This document shows positions 24,601-34,500 of a stretch of 64,000 nt of DNA, piece by piece. Location: NCBI GenBank assembly GCA_017979445.1, contig JADQWC010000526.1, forward strand, positions 831,479 to 895,478. Direction: 5' to 3'. The DNA comes from Akebia trifoliata (taxonomy: Eukaryota > Streptophyta > Magnoliopsida > Ranunculales > Lardizabalaceae). Both the position numbers and the translations under genes were made by a program. Positions within the stretch are counted from its first letter, which is position 1, and each line of letters begins with the position of its first letter. A model generated the notes under the pieces. That model was not told the DNA's origin, made no database searches, and worked only from the letters and a program-made list of their open reading frames with translations.

Positions 24601-26914
24601 TTCCACACATGAAGTTGAACTGATGTCATCAGGATGCTGGACATACTGGAAAAGTTTCTCATACGAAAAGGTTATTGCTTCTCTAGACTTGATGGTTCAA
24701 CCCCAACAACTCCCGACAGTCCCTTGTTGACGATTTCAACTCAAGTCCAAGCAAACAGGTAAACTTTAAAAAATTAACTTTTTGATGTAAACGTAATAGT
24801 GAAAATTCATCGATCCAATTGTTGGTTGGATGCATTTCTTGTCTTAGGTGTTCCTCATATCTACACGGGCTGGTGGGCTGGGTCTGAATCTTGTTAGTGC
24901 AAATCGTGTTGTAATATTTGATCCCAATTGGAATCCTGCCCAAGATTTACAAGCCCAGGACAGGTCATTTCGTTATGGGCAGAGACGACATGTTGTAGTT
25001 TTTCGTCTTCTTGCTGCCGGTTCCCTCGAGGAGCTCATATATTCACGTCAGTTGTATAAACAGCAGCTATCGAACATTGCTGTATCTGGCAAAATGGAAA
25101 GACGGTATTTTGAAGGTGTCCAAGTAAGAACCCTTGATTTTCTTAGTTTTCAACCTGTGTTGATTAGTTATATTTGTATACGAGAATTATGTTTCCATGC
25201 ATAATGACAAAATTCTGCGATTTTTTTAAAATATCAAGATTTTAAAAATTGTCAATTAAAATCACGATTTCTTCAAAAAATTGCCAAGTTTTTTACGAAA
25301 TCTCTGATTTTTCAAAAAATCATGATTAATTGTGATGTAATCAATGTTTTTTTTGTTGAAAAAATCACCTATTATTTTTATTTTTAGCATTTTTTAGTGT
25401 TATTTTATCACTTAATATATGAAATATATACATTCATCTTACTTTAAAAAAATATTTTTATTTTTTAATTTATCCACTGTTTTCCCACTATCAACTTTTA
25501 CCGAATTGTTTCTCGTCACTATGTTTCTATGGCATTCTCTTTGCACACTTTTCAATATAGTAACTTCTTACAGGACTGCAAAGAATTTCAAGGTGAGCTT
25601 TTTGGAATAAGCAATCTATTTCGTGATTTGTCCGACAAGCTTTTTACGAGTGAGATCATTGAATTGAATGAAAAACGGGAACAAAATGACGGGCATCATA
25701 ATGATAAAAAAGCAGTTCCGGCCAAAGTTGGGAAATGTGTCGTTTCTTCAAAAGAAGAAAATGAAGCTCTTATATCAGGGTCCAAAGGCAGAAAACCTGA
25801 TTTTTTGGATATTGCTTCGACAAATAAACCAATGCTTAAAGACTTGGGTAAGCTTTTATTATTAATACATGTTTTATATCTAACATATGAAACAATCTAC
25901 ACATCTAATTCTTTTATTCTTGTTCCATAAAGCTTTATTTGTTTTTAGGGGAGTGATAGGTGTTCATTTAAGCATGATCTTTAAAATAGCTTTTGGATTA
26001 CATTCATCCTAGTTTTTTTAATTTTTAATATTTGAAATTTTTATAAGACCATATTGCTTTACTCAAATGTTTAGAAGTTGGCACACCAAACATCCATTGA
26101 CACCATGACACTTGACACCCATGCCATGTGTCTAGATGTCAGTTTGTATCCGATCTCATTCTCAAACTATAGCGTTCTTACGTATTCAAGAATGCTGCAT
26201 AAGTGAATATAAAACCTACAGAAAAGGTGGCTAATCCAACCAATCTTGTTTAGTCTCTCCCGAAACAATCTTCCCTGAATTTCTATGGGCAGTGTTAGAA
26301 ACCAAATGATTGTTCCGTAGGATAACATTATTTACTCTAATCTTCACCAATATCCCCACGGCTTGGTCAAGAAGGAACCCTTTTGTCTCTAATGCAACAA
26401 CGATTGCATTAGGAACATTAATTGTTCCAATTATTGTTTATGTTTCTTCCAGCAAATACTCTCTACTACTGATTTTGTATATAAAATCCTATTTCTACTT
26501 TCCTTGAATCTCACACGATGAGGTCGAAATGGTTGGAAGTTTACTTTGATTTCTCATCTAACTGTAATCAATTTTGCAGGCATTGTATATGCTCATCGTA
26601 ACGAAGATGTTGTCAACTATGGACCTGGGCATCAAGCAAAGAAAGATGCAAGCGTTTCCAATAAAGATGGCGCAAAGCCACAGTGTCGTCCCTCTTTAGG
26701 TAAAAGGTGTGCAGATGAAACCCCAAGAGTCAATGAGAAAGAAGCTTCGTCGTCCAAACGACACAAGAAGAGTCAATACAGCCTCCTTGCTCAGTTTATG
26801 GGCATGGGGGAGGTTCAGTTTAGTAAATGGCTACTATCTACATCAAATTCGGAACGAGAAAAGGTTCTTCGAGACTACAAGAAGCACAAGGAGAAGATTC
26901 AACAAAATGGTTGA
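18639..26914 (+). CDS. CHR9: SNF2-family ATPase, Switch 2/ERCC6L2-like (CHR9 type), two frameshifts
   Basis: Eight exons with canonical sites: 18639-19001, 20165-20271, 21395-22321, 22820-23067, 24633-24758, 24848-25123, 25574-25847, 26580-26914. With two missing bases restored in reading only, the frame is about 885 codons. Motifs in order: Walker A DDMGLGKT across the exon 2/3 junction (about 155-162); CPTSVIHNWEDEFSKW (Ia); IVDEAHRLKN (II); LTGTVMQN (III); a Cys cluster CSCGSP...CESCPFC; DKILLFSYS; STRAGGLGLNL (V); DRSFRYGQ (VI). The C-terminus SLLAQFMGMGEVQFSKWLLS matches the HEBO-like end of ERCC6L2 and plant Switch 2 proteins. Expected role: nuclear ATP-dependent DNA translocase in DNA repair or chromatin handling. 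Two one-base gaps break the frame: near 21429 (just after Walker A, where TTC TTG GCT would be expected) and near 24708 (after LDGSTPT). All splice sites are intact, so this is either a very young pseudogene or an assembly artefact. Confidence 0.88.
20494..20720 (-). pseudogene. unrecognised coding-like fragment in antisense to the CHR9-like intron 2
   Basis: A minus-strand frame (VNAWKVFSHSVLPGKSSYHL, then MDLNHQTVIDISNRVERISL) ends at a stop at 20494. If the LINE fragment 20721-21097 and one copy of its target duplication are left out, the frame continues into 21110-21180 on the same strand. It has the look of a captured gene piece or another transposon's coding fragment, but I do not recognise the family. 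Confidence 0.35.
20721..21097 (+). mobile_element. 5'-truncated LINE insertion
   Basis: Encodes the typical end of plant LINE ORF2 (VLWSILPFAICWGIWKEHN) and ends in a poly-A run at about 21073-21091. Flanks GATGATGCATGA (20709-20720) and GATGGTGCATGA (21098-21109) are a 12-bp target duplication with one mismatch. It lies sense-oriented in intron 2 of the CHR9-like gene. Confidence 0.85.
22354..22719. mobile_element. MITE family D, complete copy
   Basis: Left GAGAGCTGCTATTGCTATTG followed by GCACCCTGACTTTTAC; right GTAAAAGTTGGGGAGTGCCA then ATTGCAGCGCTCTT, an imperfect inverse. The interior (CACCCTAATTAAAGATTAAA) is shared with 56150 and 57478. It sits in intron 3 of the CHR9-like gene. Confidence 0.8.
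24354..24472. mobile_element. short MITE related to family D
   Basis: About 118 bp: AAGCTTCTATTGCCACACCA at left, inverse TTGGCGTGGCAGTAGAATCT at right, with ATTTTTACTAATGCCACCCC pairing with GGGGTGGCATTAGCAAAAGT. It lies in intron 4 of the CHR9-like gene. Same family as 47586-47697. Confidence 0.75.
25255..25545. repeat. interspersed repeat, copy 2 of 2
   Basis: Parallel to 1-310 (see there). It fills most of intron 6 of the CHR9-like gene and ends about 30 bases before the exon 7 acceptor at 25574. The polypyrimidine tract of that acceptor may come in part from the repeat. Confidence 0.55.
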
Positions 26915-27117
26915 AGGGAAACTAGACGATCAACTTTGATCGATTTCTGTATATATCTTGTAAGCATACATAGGGTGTGTACCCAAATAAGGTGTCAGTC
27001 TTAAACATAGTATTGTATCATAGAAGATTTTCGAGTATAGTAATTTTTATTTCTCCATATAGTGTGTAAATCAATCGTTTGTTCTCGCAAATGTGAGCTT
27101 AATCTTTTCATACGTAC

Positions 27118-27182
27118 CTACTCATTGCTGCCTTCACTAACTTGAAGATCGTAGCCAACCGGATCTCTAAAAGCTGCATATC
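27118..27182 (-). other. possible isolated terminal exon (minus strand)
   Basis: On the minus strand an acceptor AATTGCAG is followed by a frame reading YAAFRDPVGYDLQVSEGSNE and a TAG at 27118-27120. The 21-residue C-terminus has coding character (RDPVGY recalls glyoxalase-fold ends), but no upstream exon is visible in the next kilobases. It could be the remnant of a gene destroyed by the repeats upstream, or chance. Confidence 0.25.
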
Positions 27183-28239
27183 CTGCAATTCAAAGTTCAT
27201 AGTTTATGTACGAATTACAAAAAATAAAAAATCAACTCAACAAAAAGATGCAGTTTGGCTTTGTTTGGTCATGTGCGGAAAATCCCTTTAAAGGGAAATT
27301 GCATTCCAAAAGAAAAGGATCATGAAAATTGGATTTTCTAAGAGAATTTCTCTTTGATTGTGGGCGTGTTTGATTTTAGGGAAAATATTGTCTGGCAAAT
27401 CCTTTACTATTGTTTGAGGACATCATGGAAAATCATTTTATATTAGTTGAAGGGCATAGAAAAACAACAGAAAAACATATTATTTTAATCAGACTTTTAT
27501 AATAACTATAATACAATCATGATAAAATCCTTCAAAATTGCATGATTTTTTTGCGAATTTTTTTAAAAGCATAACCTTTTATTAAATGGGATTTAAAAAA
27601 ATGTGCATTTAACATACAAACATTGAGGATACATAAAAATGCAATATTTAGGTAATTCAATAATTTCAAACAAGTCCCTCTTTTATAAATAATTATACTT
27701 AAATTTAATTTTATAAATATAATTATTTTAATATTTTAATAATAAAAAATAATTAAATAATATAATTTTTTTCATATATTTTTTTTTTTTCGTTATGTCC
27801 ATTAGATTAGACCAATTCGAATTGTGTATCTTGAATTTTCAAAAATTTCACTGATTTTTCTTTATTAATCAAAATACCTCATAAGTTCTAAATTTCTTAA
27901 TAAAATTAATATTCTTGTAACTTATCCTACTAAATCTAGATTTAAGTATGCTAACAATCTAATTTATGTTTTTTTAATCCTTTTGAACTCAATAATAATG
28001 TCTATTTGACAAATGAAATTTCCTATAAAAATTTTAGTTTTATCTATTTTGGCTAAATGTTTTAATTCTTTGATCATAATTATGATAAAGTTTTCCGAGT
28101 TGTATATTTTATTTGTCAAATTCTCTTTCTAAAACTTCCTTATTTGAGATCGAAAATATTACGATTTATTTTTAATATATATTTTTAAATTTAATAGGAA
28201 AGTAAGTCAATATAATTGACTTTATTTCTCGATATATGT
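27183..28239. other. AT-rich intergenic sequence
   Basis: Very AT-rich, with no coding frame and no element ends recognised. Confidence 0.4.
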
Positions 28240-28330
28240 AATAACCACCAGGGGATTGCTGAGATGATAAGAGTGATTAGGTGTGCTTTCCAAGTCACAC
28301 CTTCAATTCTCTACATGCCCCTCCACATGA
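28240..28330 (+). repeat. tRNA-like SINE fragment
   Basis: GGGATTGCTGAGATGATAAG then, about 35 bases on, AGTCACACCTTCAATTCTC: a weak A-box/B-box pair resembling the 17640-17715 segment (TTGAGATGGCAAAA ... GTTCGAATTA), including the following ATGYCCCTCCAC. Diverged, so low certainty. Confidence 0.4.
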
Positions 28331-28379
28331 AAGTGTCTATATTTACTTGCTGTCACGTCCAAGGTGATTGGTACATGTG

Positions 28380-30540
28380 GCCCGGCAAAGTAAAAAATGT
28401 ATGGAAATGTAAAAGTTTCCAATTTTTTTATATATATTTCTTTTTAATTAATCGTGACAAATCGTTTCCCTAAGGGGTGAGGATGAGAAAAGACTTTTGC
28501 TTAAAGCGGCAAATTTGATAGACGAGGCAAGTCCTTTTCTCCGCCTTTTTAAATTTATTTCGTTGTCAAACACAAAAAAAAATATCTATTTTTCATGGCA
28601 AATCATTTGGCACAGAACTTACTGTGTAATCCAACACTCACATCCCTCTAGATTATATGGAAAAACTTAGATTAAAAAAAAAATTTATGTTGATCCAAGG
28701 TTTTGTAACTCCAAAATGTAAAATCAAGATTTAATGGTGTAAAATAATCTAATATTATTTTTCTTCCGAAATTAATTGAATTTTGTCCACCATGCCCTGT
28801 GGTATCAGATTTTGTTCTTAGATGGCACAAAGTGAACTCAACGACCCTAATATCATCAACTACAGACAAAGGTGTAAGGCCAGACTTACTGTTAGCAATC
28901 TATAGCACTAAGTATAGAGACGTATAGGTTGCCAATTTGTTAGGTATTTCCTTTTAGCTTAAAGCGGCAAATTTTAATAGACGAGGCAAATCCTTTTGTT
29001 GGCCTTTTTAAATTTATTACTTCGTTGTTAAACACTGAAAAATAGTTATTTTCCACGTCAAATCATTTGCTACATAATTTACCTTGTAATCAAACACTCC
29101 CACATCCCTCTAGGTTTTATGAAAAAACTTAGATAATTTTTTTCATTATTTATGTTATCTAAAGTTTTTCGATGATTTTTTTTCCTAAAGTTCATAGAAT
29201 TTTGTCCATTATGCATTGTGGCATCAAATCATGCTTTTTGATATCAAAAGGTGAATCAATGACCTTAATATCATTAACGACAGAAATAGGTGTAAGTAGG
29301 GGTGGCAACGGGTCGGGTCAGGTTGGGTTTATTCATGTTGTGTTGACGTAAGGGTATTATGAAAATTTATCAAATCCAAACTTAACACGTAGACATGAGA
29401 TGTTCATCATAAAACTTCAATATTATATTATTTGGAGTCGTCACTATTCTTTTTTGAAAATAGATGTGAATGGATATCCAAAATGATGTTATCATTATAG
29501 TGACTCTCATATATATAAAAAATTGCATGAGTTACTTAGAGGTCCGATTAAATGATGAAAAAGGTGTTAAGCACCCCATCATTTCCACCAAATGTGGTTT
29601 ATCTTGAAACTTGAACAATTTTTTTTAAAAAATTTGATAATATAAAAAATGCATAAAAATACATATTTAGAAGTGGTGTGTATAATATGTGAAAATATTC
29701 TCTTAGAAAATGATTTTGATGTCAATGTAATATTTGGAACATCTTATAGAAATGATGACTTATCTTAGTAAGGGTCATTTTGCCTAATACATTTTGTCAA
29801 TATTAAGAATTAAACACTGCATACCTCTAGCTTTTAAATAAATAACTTATTATGAAAATTATTTTTTATTTCCTAAATTAAAGCTTAACATTTTATTAAT
29901 TTAAAAATATCTTAAAATACCATTTATATTTTATAGAATTTGATAAAAAAAAAAATATTTATGAAAAGGTTATAAGAAATTCTAGAAAAAAAAATGAGTA
30001 ATTTAAAAAATTCTTAAGAAATTGTTAATATATTTAAAATTACACGTTAATAATAGAATAACTAAACATGTCTAAACGGGTTAGATAGGTTGACACCTAG
30101 AACCCAAATCCAACCTATTTAATAATCATGTTAGATGGGTTGACACTATTATGATTCAAACCCACTAACTTCGTGTCGATTTCGAGTCGTATTCACGGGT
30201 CATGTAGAGATTGCCACACCTAGATGTAAGGCTAGACTTACTCTCAACAACCTACAACGATAATTACAATGTAACGTGCAACATTCAAAATATATGTATA
30301 GGGACATACAAGTTTCCAAAAGTTTTTTTTTGTATTTCTTTTTAATTAACCATGACAAATCTTTTTCTTTCGAGATGAGGTTGAAAAAATATTTTTCGTT
30401 TGAAGTGGCAAATTTGATGGACGAGGCAAATCCTTTTCTCTCCGTATTTTCAAATTTATTTCGTTGTCAAACACCGAAAATAGTTGTTTTTCTTAACAAA
30501 TCATTTTCCCCATAAATTACCATGTAATCAAATACACCCT
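28380..30540. repeat. three diverged direct repeats interrupted by a hAT-like element
   Basis: The block GCGGCAAATTTGATAGACGA, then GGCAARTCCTTTTCTCCGC and TTTCGTTGTCAAACAC, occurs at about 28503, 28975 and 30408, each followed by an AATCAnTT...TTACCnTGTAATC segment. A second shared block (AGGTGTAAGGCCAGACTTAC) is at 28870 and, split by the insertion at 29297-30222, at 29288 and 30223. No coding capacity. Confidence 0.65.
29297..30222. mobile_element. hAT-like non-autonomous element, 926 bp
   Basis: Left TAGGGGTGGCAACGGGTC, right ATTGCCACACCTA (inverse TAGGTGTGGCAAT). Flanking 8-mers GGTGTAAG (29289-29296) and GATGTAAG (30223-30230) differ at one base. Sub-ends carry GGGTCGGGT/GGTTGGGTTT and the inverse CAACCTATTT, CCCACTAA. 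No transposase frame. It split one copy of the surrounding direct repeat, which confirms it as an insertion. Confidence 0.78.
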
Positions 30541-31218
30541 TAAATCCATTGTTTGTTCGCGTAGGAAAATGAAAACATTTTCCAATGCTTTTTTTTCAAT
30601 TTCACTTCGTATCTTCATATCCTTGGAGATGGGACTAGTCCTTATGGTCCCACATCTTGACCTTATAAAAAAATTTCAACGTGTAATAAAATAAATTAAG
30701 AGGCCATCTAGTTTTGAACATACAATTAGAGGCAACAAACTCATGTTAGTTTTAGCGTTGAGCCAACCCCCTCAAGGACAGAGTAGCAAAGTTCAGATTC
30801 GATAATTATTTGATGGAGTTTCAAATCAATTAATTTGGATAAATTTGAAAAAATTCAATAAATAAAATCAAAATTTTGGAGATTATTCAAAATATATTTT
30901 TGGATTTCTTACTAAAATCATAATTTTAAACCTCTTTAAAATCCTATCTTCTTCTTGATGTTTGAATTTTGAAGGTGAATGGTAAAAATGTTATCATGTT
31001 CCATGATTAATTGAGAATCATCGATTAATTCGTCGATCTAATTGGATAACCCTTAATTAAGAGAATTTTACGAATATTTTCAAATAATCATAAAAAAAAT
31101 TGTGACTACGGATACATTTTCCAATGTTATTATTTATGGTTTTTAATAATGTCTATTATTCTTTAATTATTCAATAAATGGGTCTCACACAATACAAGGA
31201 CGAATTCTTAAAAGGATA
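30541..31218. other. intergenic sequence
   Basis: No gene or element end recognised. Confidence 0.4.
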
Positions 31219-31440
31219 GGGTTAAAGGCACCCCAATTCTTGTTAAGGGCACCTCACTCCATAGCCAAATTTTGTTTTTGTTTTATATGAGTTAAAATTA
31301 TCCGAATGAATTGATTTTTGTTCAGATGATCTGTCACAAAAAATCAGCTCACTCGAAACTTCTAATTACTATAAGACATCAATTTTGGTTATGGTTTGGA
31401 GTGCCATTAGTAATAATTGGGGTGCCTTTAATACTAACCT
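31219..31440. mobile_element. MITE related to family D with an internal family A-like core
   Basis: Ends pair: AAAGGCACCCCAATTCTTGT at left with the inverse TAATAATTGGGGTGCCTTTA at right. The middle (GATTTTTGTTCAGATGATCT ... AAAAAATCAGCTCACTCGAA) resembles the family A hairpin. It lies about 140 bases upstream of the reductase start codon. Confidence 0.6.
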
Positions 31441-31577
31441 AGTGGAAAGAGAGGGAAAAACTTAAATTTCGCACCGGTCTAGCACGTGAGATACACGTGG
31501 TGAGGTTCTTTAAGAATAGGAACAGTCTCTGAAACTGTAAATCAGACGATCACCTCCTCTACTCTAGAGCTCCATTA

Positions 31578-34500
31578 ATGGCGACCACAAACCTTATCTT
31601 TCTCCTCATCGTTCTTGTCCCTCTCACTCTCCTTCTACTTCTAACCATAATCGTTCGCCCTAAATCCATAAAAATCCCAATCAAGAACCGCCACGTCTTC
31701 ATCACAGGAGGATCAAGCGGAATCGGTCTTGCACTAGCACACCAAGCCGCCTCACAAGGCGCTCGTGTTTCCATTCTTGCTCGAAACGAAGAAAGACTTG
31801 AAGATGCCCGCAAATCTATTCGCCTTTCCACCGGTATCGAAATTGCAATCTTTAGTGCCGATGTTCGAGACTTCAAAGCTGTCGAGAAAGCAATCGAAGA
31901 AGCGGGACCTATCGATGTACTTATCTGTAATCAGGGTGTTTTTATTGCAGAAGAATTGGATTCGCAGGAATTGGAGACTGTTAAGTTCATGATCGATGTG
32001 AATTTGATGGGTACTTTTAATTTACTCAAAGCTGCTTTACCTGGGATGAAGAATCGAAGTGGTCGTGGGCCTGGTTCGATTGCTCTCATGTCGTCGCAGG
32101 CGGGTCAGGTATAATGTACATTTGAATTCTTTAGTTCTTTAGATGATTAATTCTGAGAGGTGATCTTGACATTTGTTTGTGTGTGTGAAAATTTTCCTTG
32201 TTTGATAAAAATTTGTTAATAATTTGAAATCTGCCAATGTCGTGGAAATCTGATAAGACTGATTGGGACTTTGGTTTTAGAAGAAACATGAATGATTGGG
32301 AGGTCGACTTTATTGCTAGCTTAATTAGATCTATTTGATAGAAGGGTGTGGATTAAGCCACGTAAGGGAGTTTTTTCGATTAAATTTAATCATTGTCGAA
32401 TACTTTTCAATCGTTGTTTTCGAGAATTTTAATTGGGGTGTCCAAGGCACTAGGGGTGCAACTCGGTTCGGGTTGGTTCGGGTTAGAACAAAATTAGAAC
32501 CGAACCGATCAAGATCGGTTCCATTATATAAGAACCAAAACCGAACCGAATTCTTTCATAACCGAACCAACCCAAATCGATCTTAATTCGATTTGGTTCG
32601 GTTCGATTTTATGGGTTGGTCGTTAATCGCAGTCGAGAGAGAGAGATAGAGATGGAGGGAAACCTGTCGTCGGTCGCAGCCTCAGAACGCTGCCGCAAGT
32701 CTCAGCCGCAGAGAGAGGTCGTAGAGACCAGCCGGTGGCAGGATCTAGCAGCAGGTGGCAGAAACGAGCCGGCGGCAGGATCTGGCAACAGGTCACATAG
32801 TCAAGTCGCTGGCAACAAATCGCAGAGAGAGAGAGATGGTGGCACTGGTAGCGGATCGCAGAGACGAGACGAGCGAGAGAGAGAGAGATGAGCGAGCAAG
32901 AGCGAGAGAGTAGAGAGAGAGTGAGTGAGTGAGAGACACGGTGGTACTAACAGACGGTGGCGGTGGCAGACGGTGGCAGATGGTGGCGGTGGCAGCGAGA
33001 CGAGAGAGAGAGAGAAATCAAGTTTTATAAAATAATTAAAAATCAAATTTAAATTTAATATTTTATTTTAAATATTATTAATTCGATTTTCGGGTTGGTT
33101 CGGTTTTTTATATACCTGAACCGAGAACCGAATCGAATTCATCGAATATTTATTTTTTAAATCCGAAATCGAACCGAAACCAATTTAAACCGAACCAAAC
33201 CAATCCAAATCTCACGGTTTGGTTCGGTTCTCGATTTGAACCGAATTAAGTTGCACCCCTACAAGGCACTATGAAAAGTGCCATTTTTTAAGAGCAGGAG
33301 GGGGTAAAGAGATTTTTCAATGAAGTGTGCCGCATGGAACATTAGAGGCATGAATGACCCTATAAAACAACAAGACATTAGGAGATCCATTAAGAATAAC
33401 CAAATAGATGTTATGGGAATCAAAGAAATAAGAGTAAGGGAAATCAATAAAGCTAGCATTGCGAGAAGGGTGTGGCCTGATTGGAAAATGGAAGATAACT
33501 ACGCCAATGCCTTGAAGGGAAGGATATGGATCGGTTGGAACAATAGCATGGTCCAGATGGAGCTAGTTTATAGATCAAATTAGTTGATTACTATGAAAGG
33601 GAGCCATAAGGAGGGGCATCAATTCCTCATGACTGTGATTTATGAGTAGAACGCCAGACTTGAAAAGAAGTTGGCTTGGAAAGAGTTAGAATGCATAGTA
33701 GCCCATACTAATCTCCCTTGGGTAGTTATAAGGGACTTCAATGCCATTACATACCAAGAAGAGGAAATAAGAGGTAAAAAGGTCACGAATGCTAATGTCG
33801 AGGGTTTAAGGGAGTGCCTTTAGAAGACTGGCCTTATGGACCTAAAAGCAAGGGGCTACCAATTTACTTGGTGCAATAAGCAGGATAATAGAAGAATCTT
33901 CTCCAAGTTAGATAGGTTGCTCACCAACATTAATTGGATAGAGGGTTTTAACAACTCCAAGGCTGAATTCTTTCCACTAGGGATCTTAGATCATAGCCCC
34001 ATGGTTGTTACCCTGGGTGTCATTGATGCCAAAAAGCTAAGGCCCTTTAAAATTTTCAATTTTTGGGCAGAGGACAACTCGTTCTTGGGTGTGGTGAGAG
34101 ACAACTAGGAGGATCTTGTGAGAGGGAACCTAATGTACAAGGTGATTCTTAAGTTAAAAAGACTAAAGACAGTCCTAAAGGCTTGGAGCTCCAACATCTA
34201 TTGAGATGACAGGAAAAAAATCAGTGCAGACATTCCAACATCTTTAAAGGGTTCAAAAAGATATACAACTTCAACCTATGTACCTGGCCCTAGTAGAAGA
34301 GGAGAGAAGAGTTGCTAAAAGCTACAATGAGATTACAAGAAGGGAAGAGGCAGCAACAAGATAACGGCGGTCTAAAGTCAACTGGCTCAAGTTGGGAGAT
34401 TCTAATACACCTTTCTTTCACAAATCTTTGGTGGCTAGAAGAACTAGGAACAAAATCACTTCACTGTAAGACAACAAGGCGAACTAGGTGGAGAATGCAA

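Noticed and set aside
31559..31876. 105-residue minus-strand frame
   Set aside because: Antisense of exon 1 of the reductase, whose plus frame carries TGGSSGIG.
32616..32891. 91-residue frame rich in Arg/Glu/Ser and its minus-strand partner at 32801-33046
   Set aside because: Translation of GA-rich low-complexity core of the hAT-like element.
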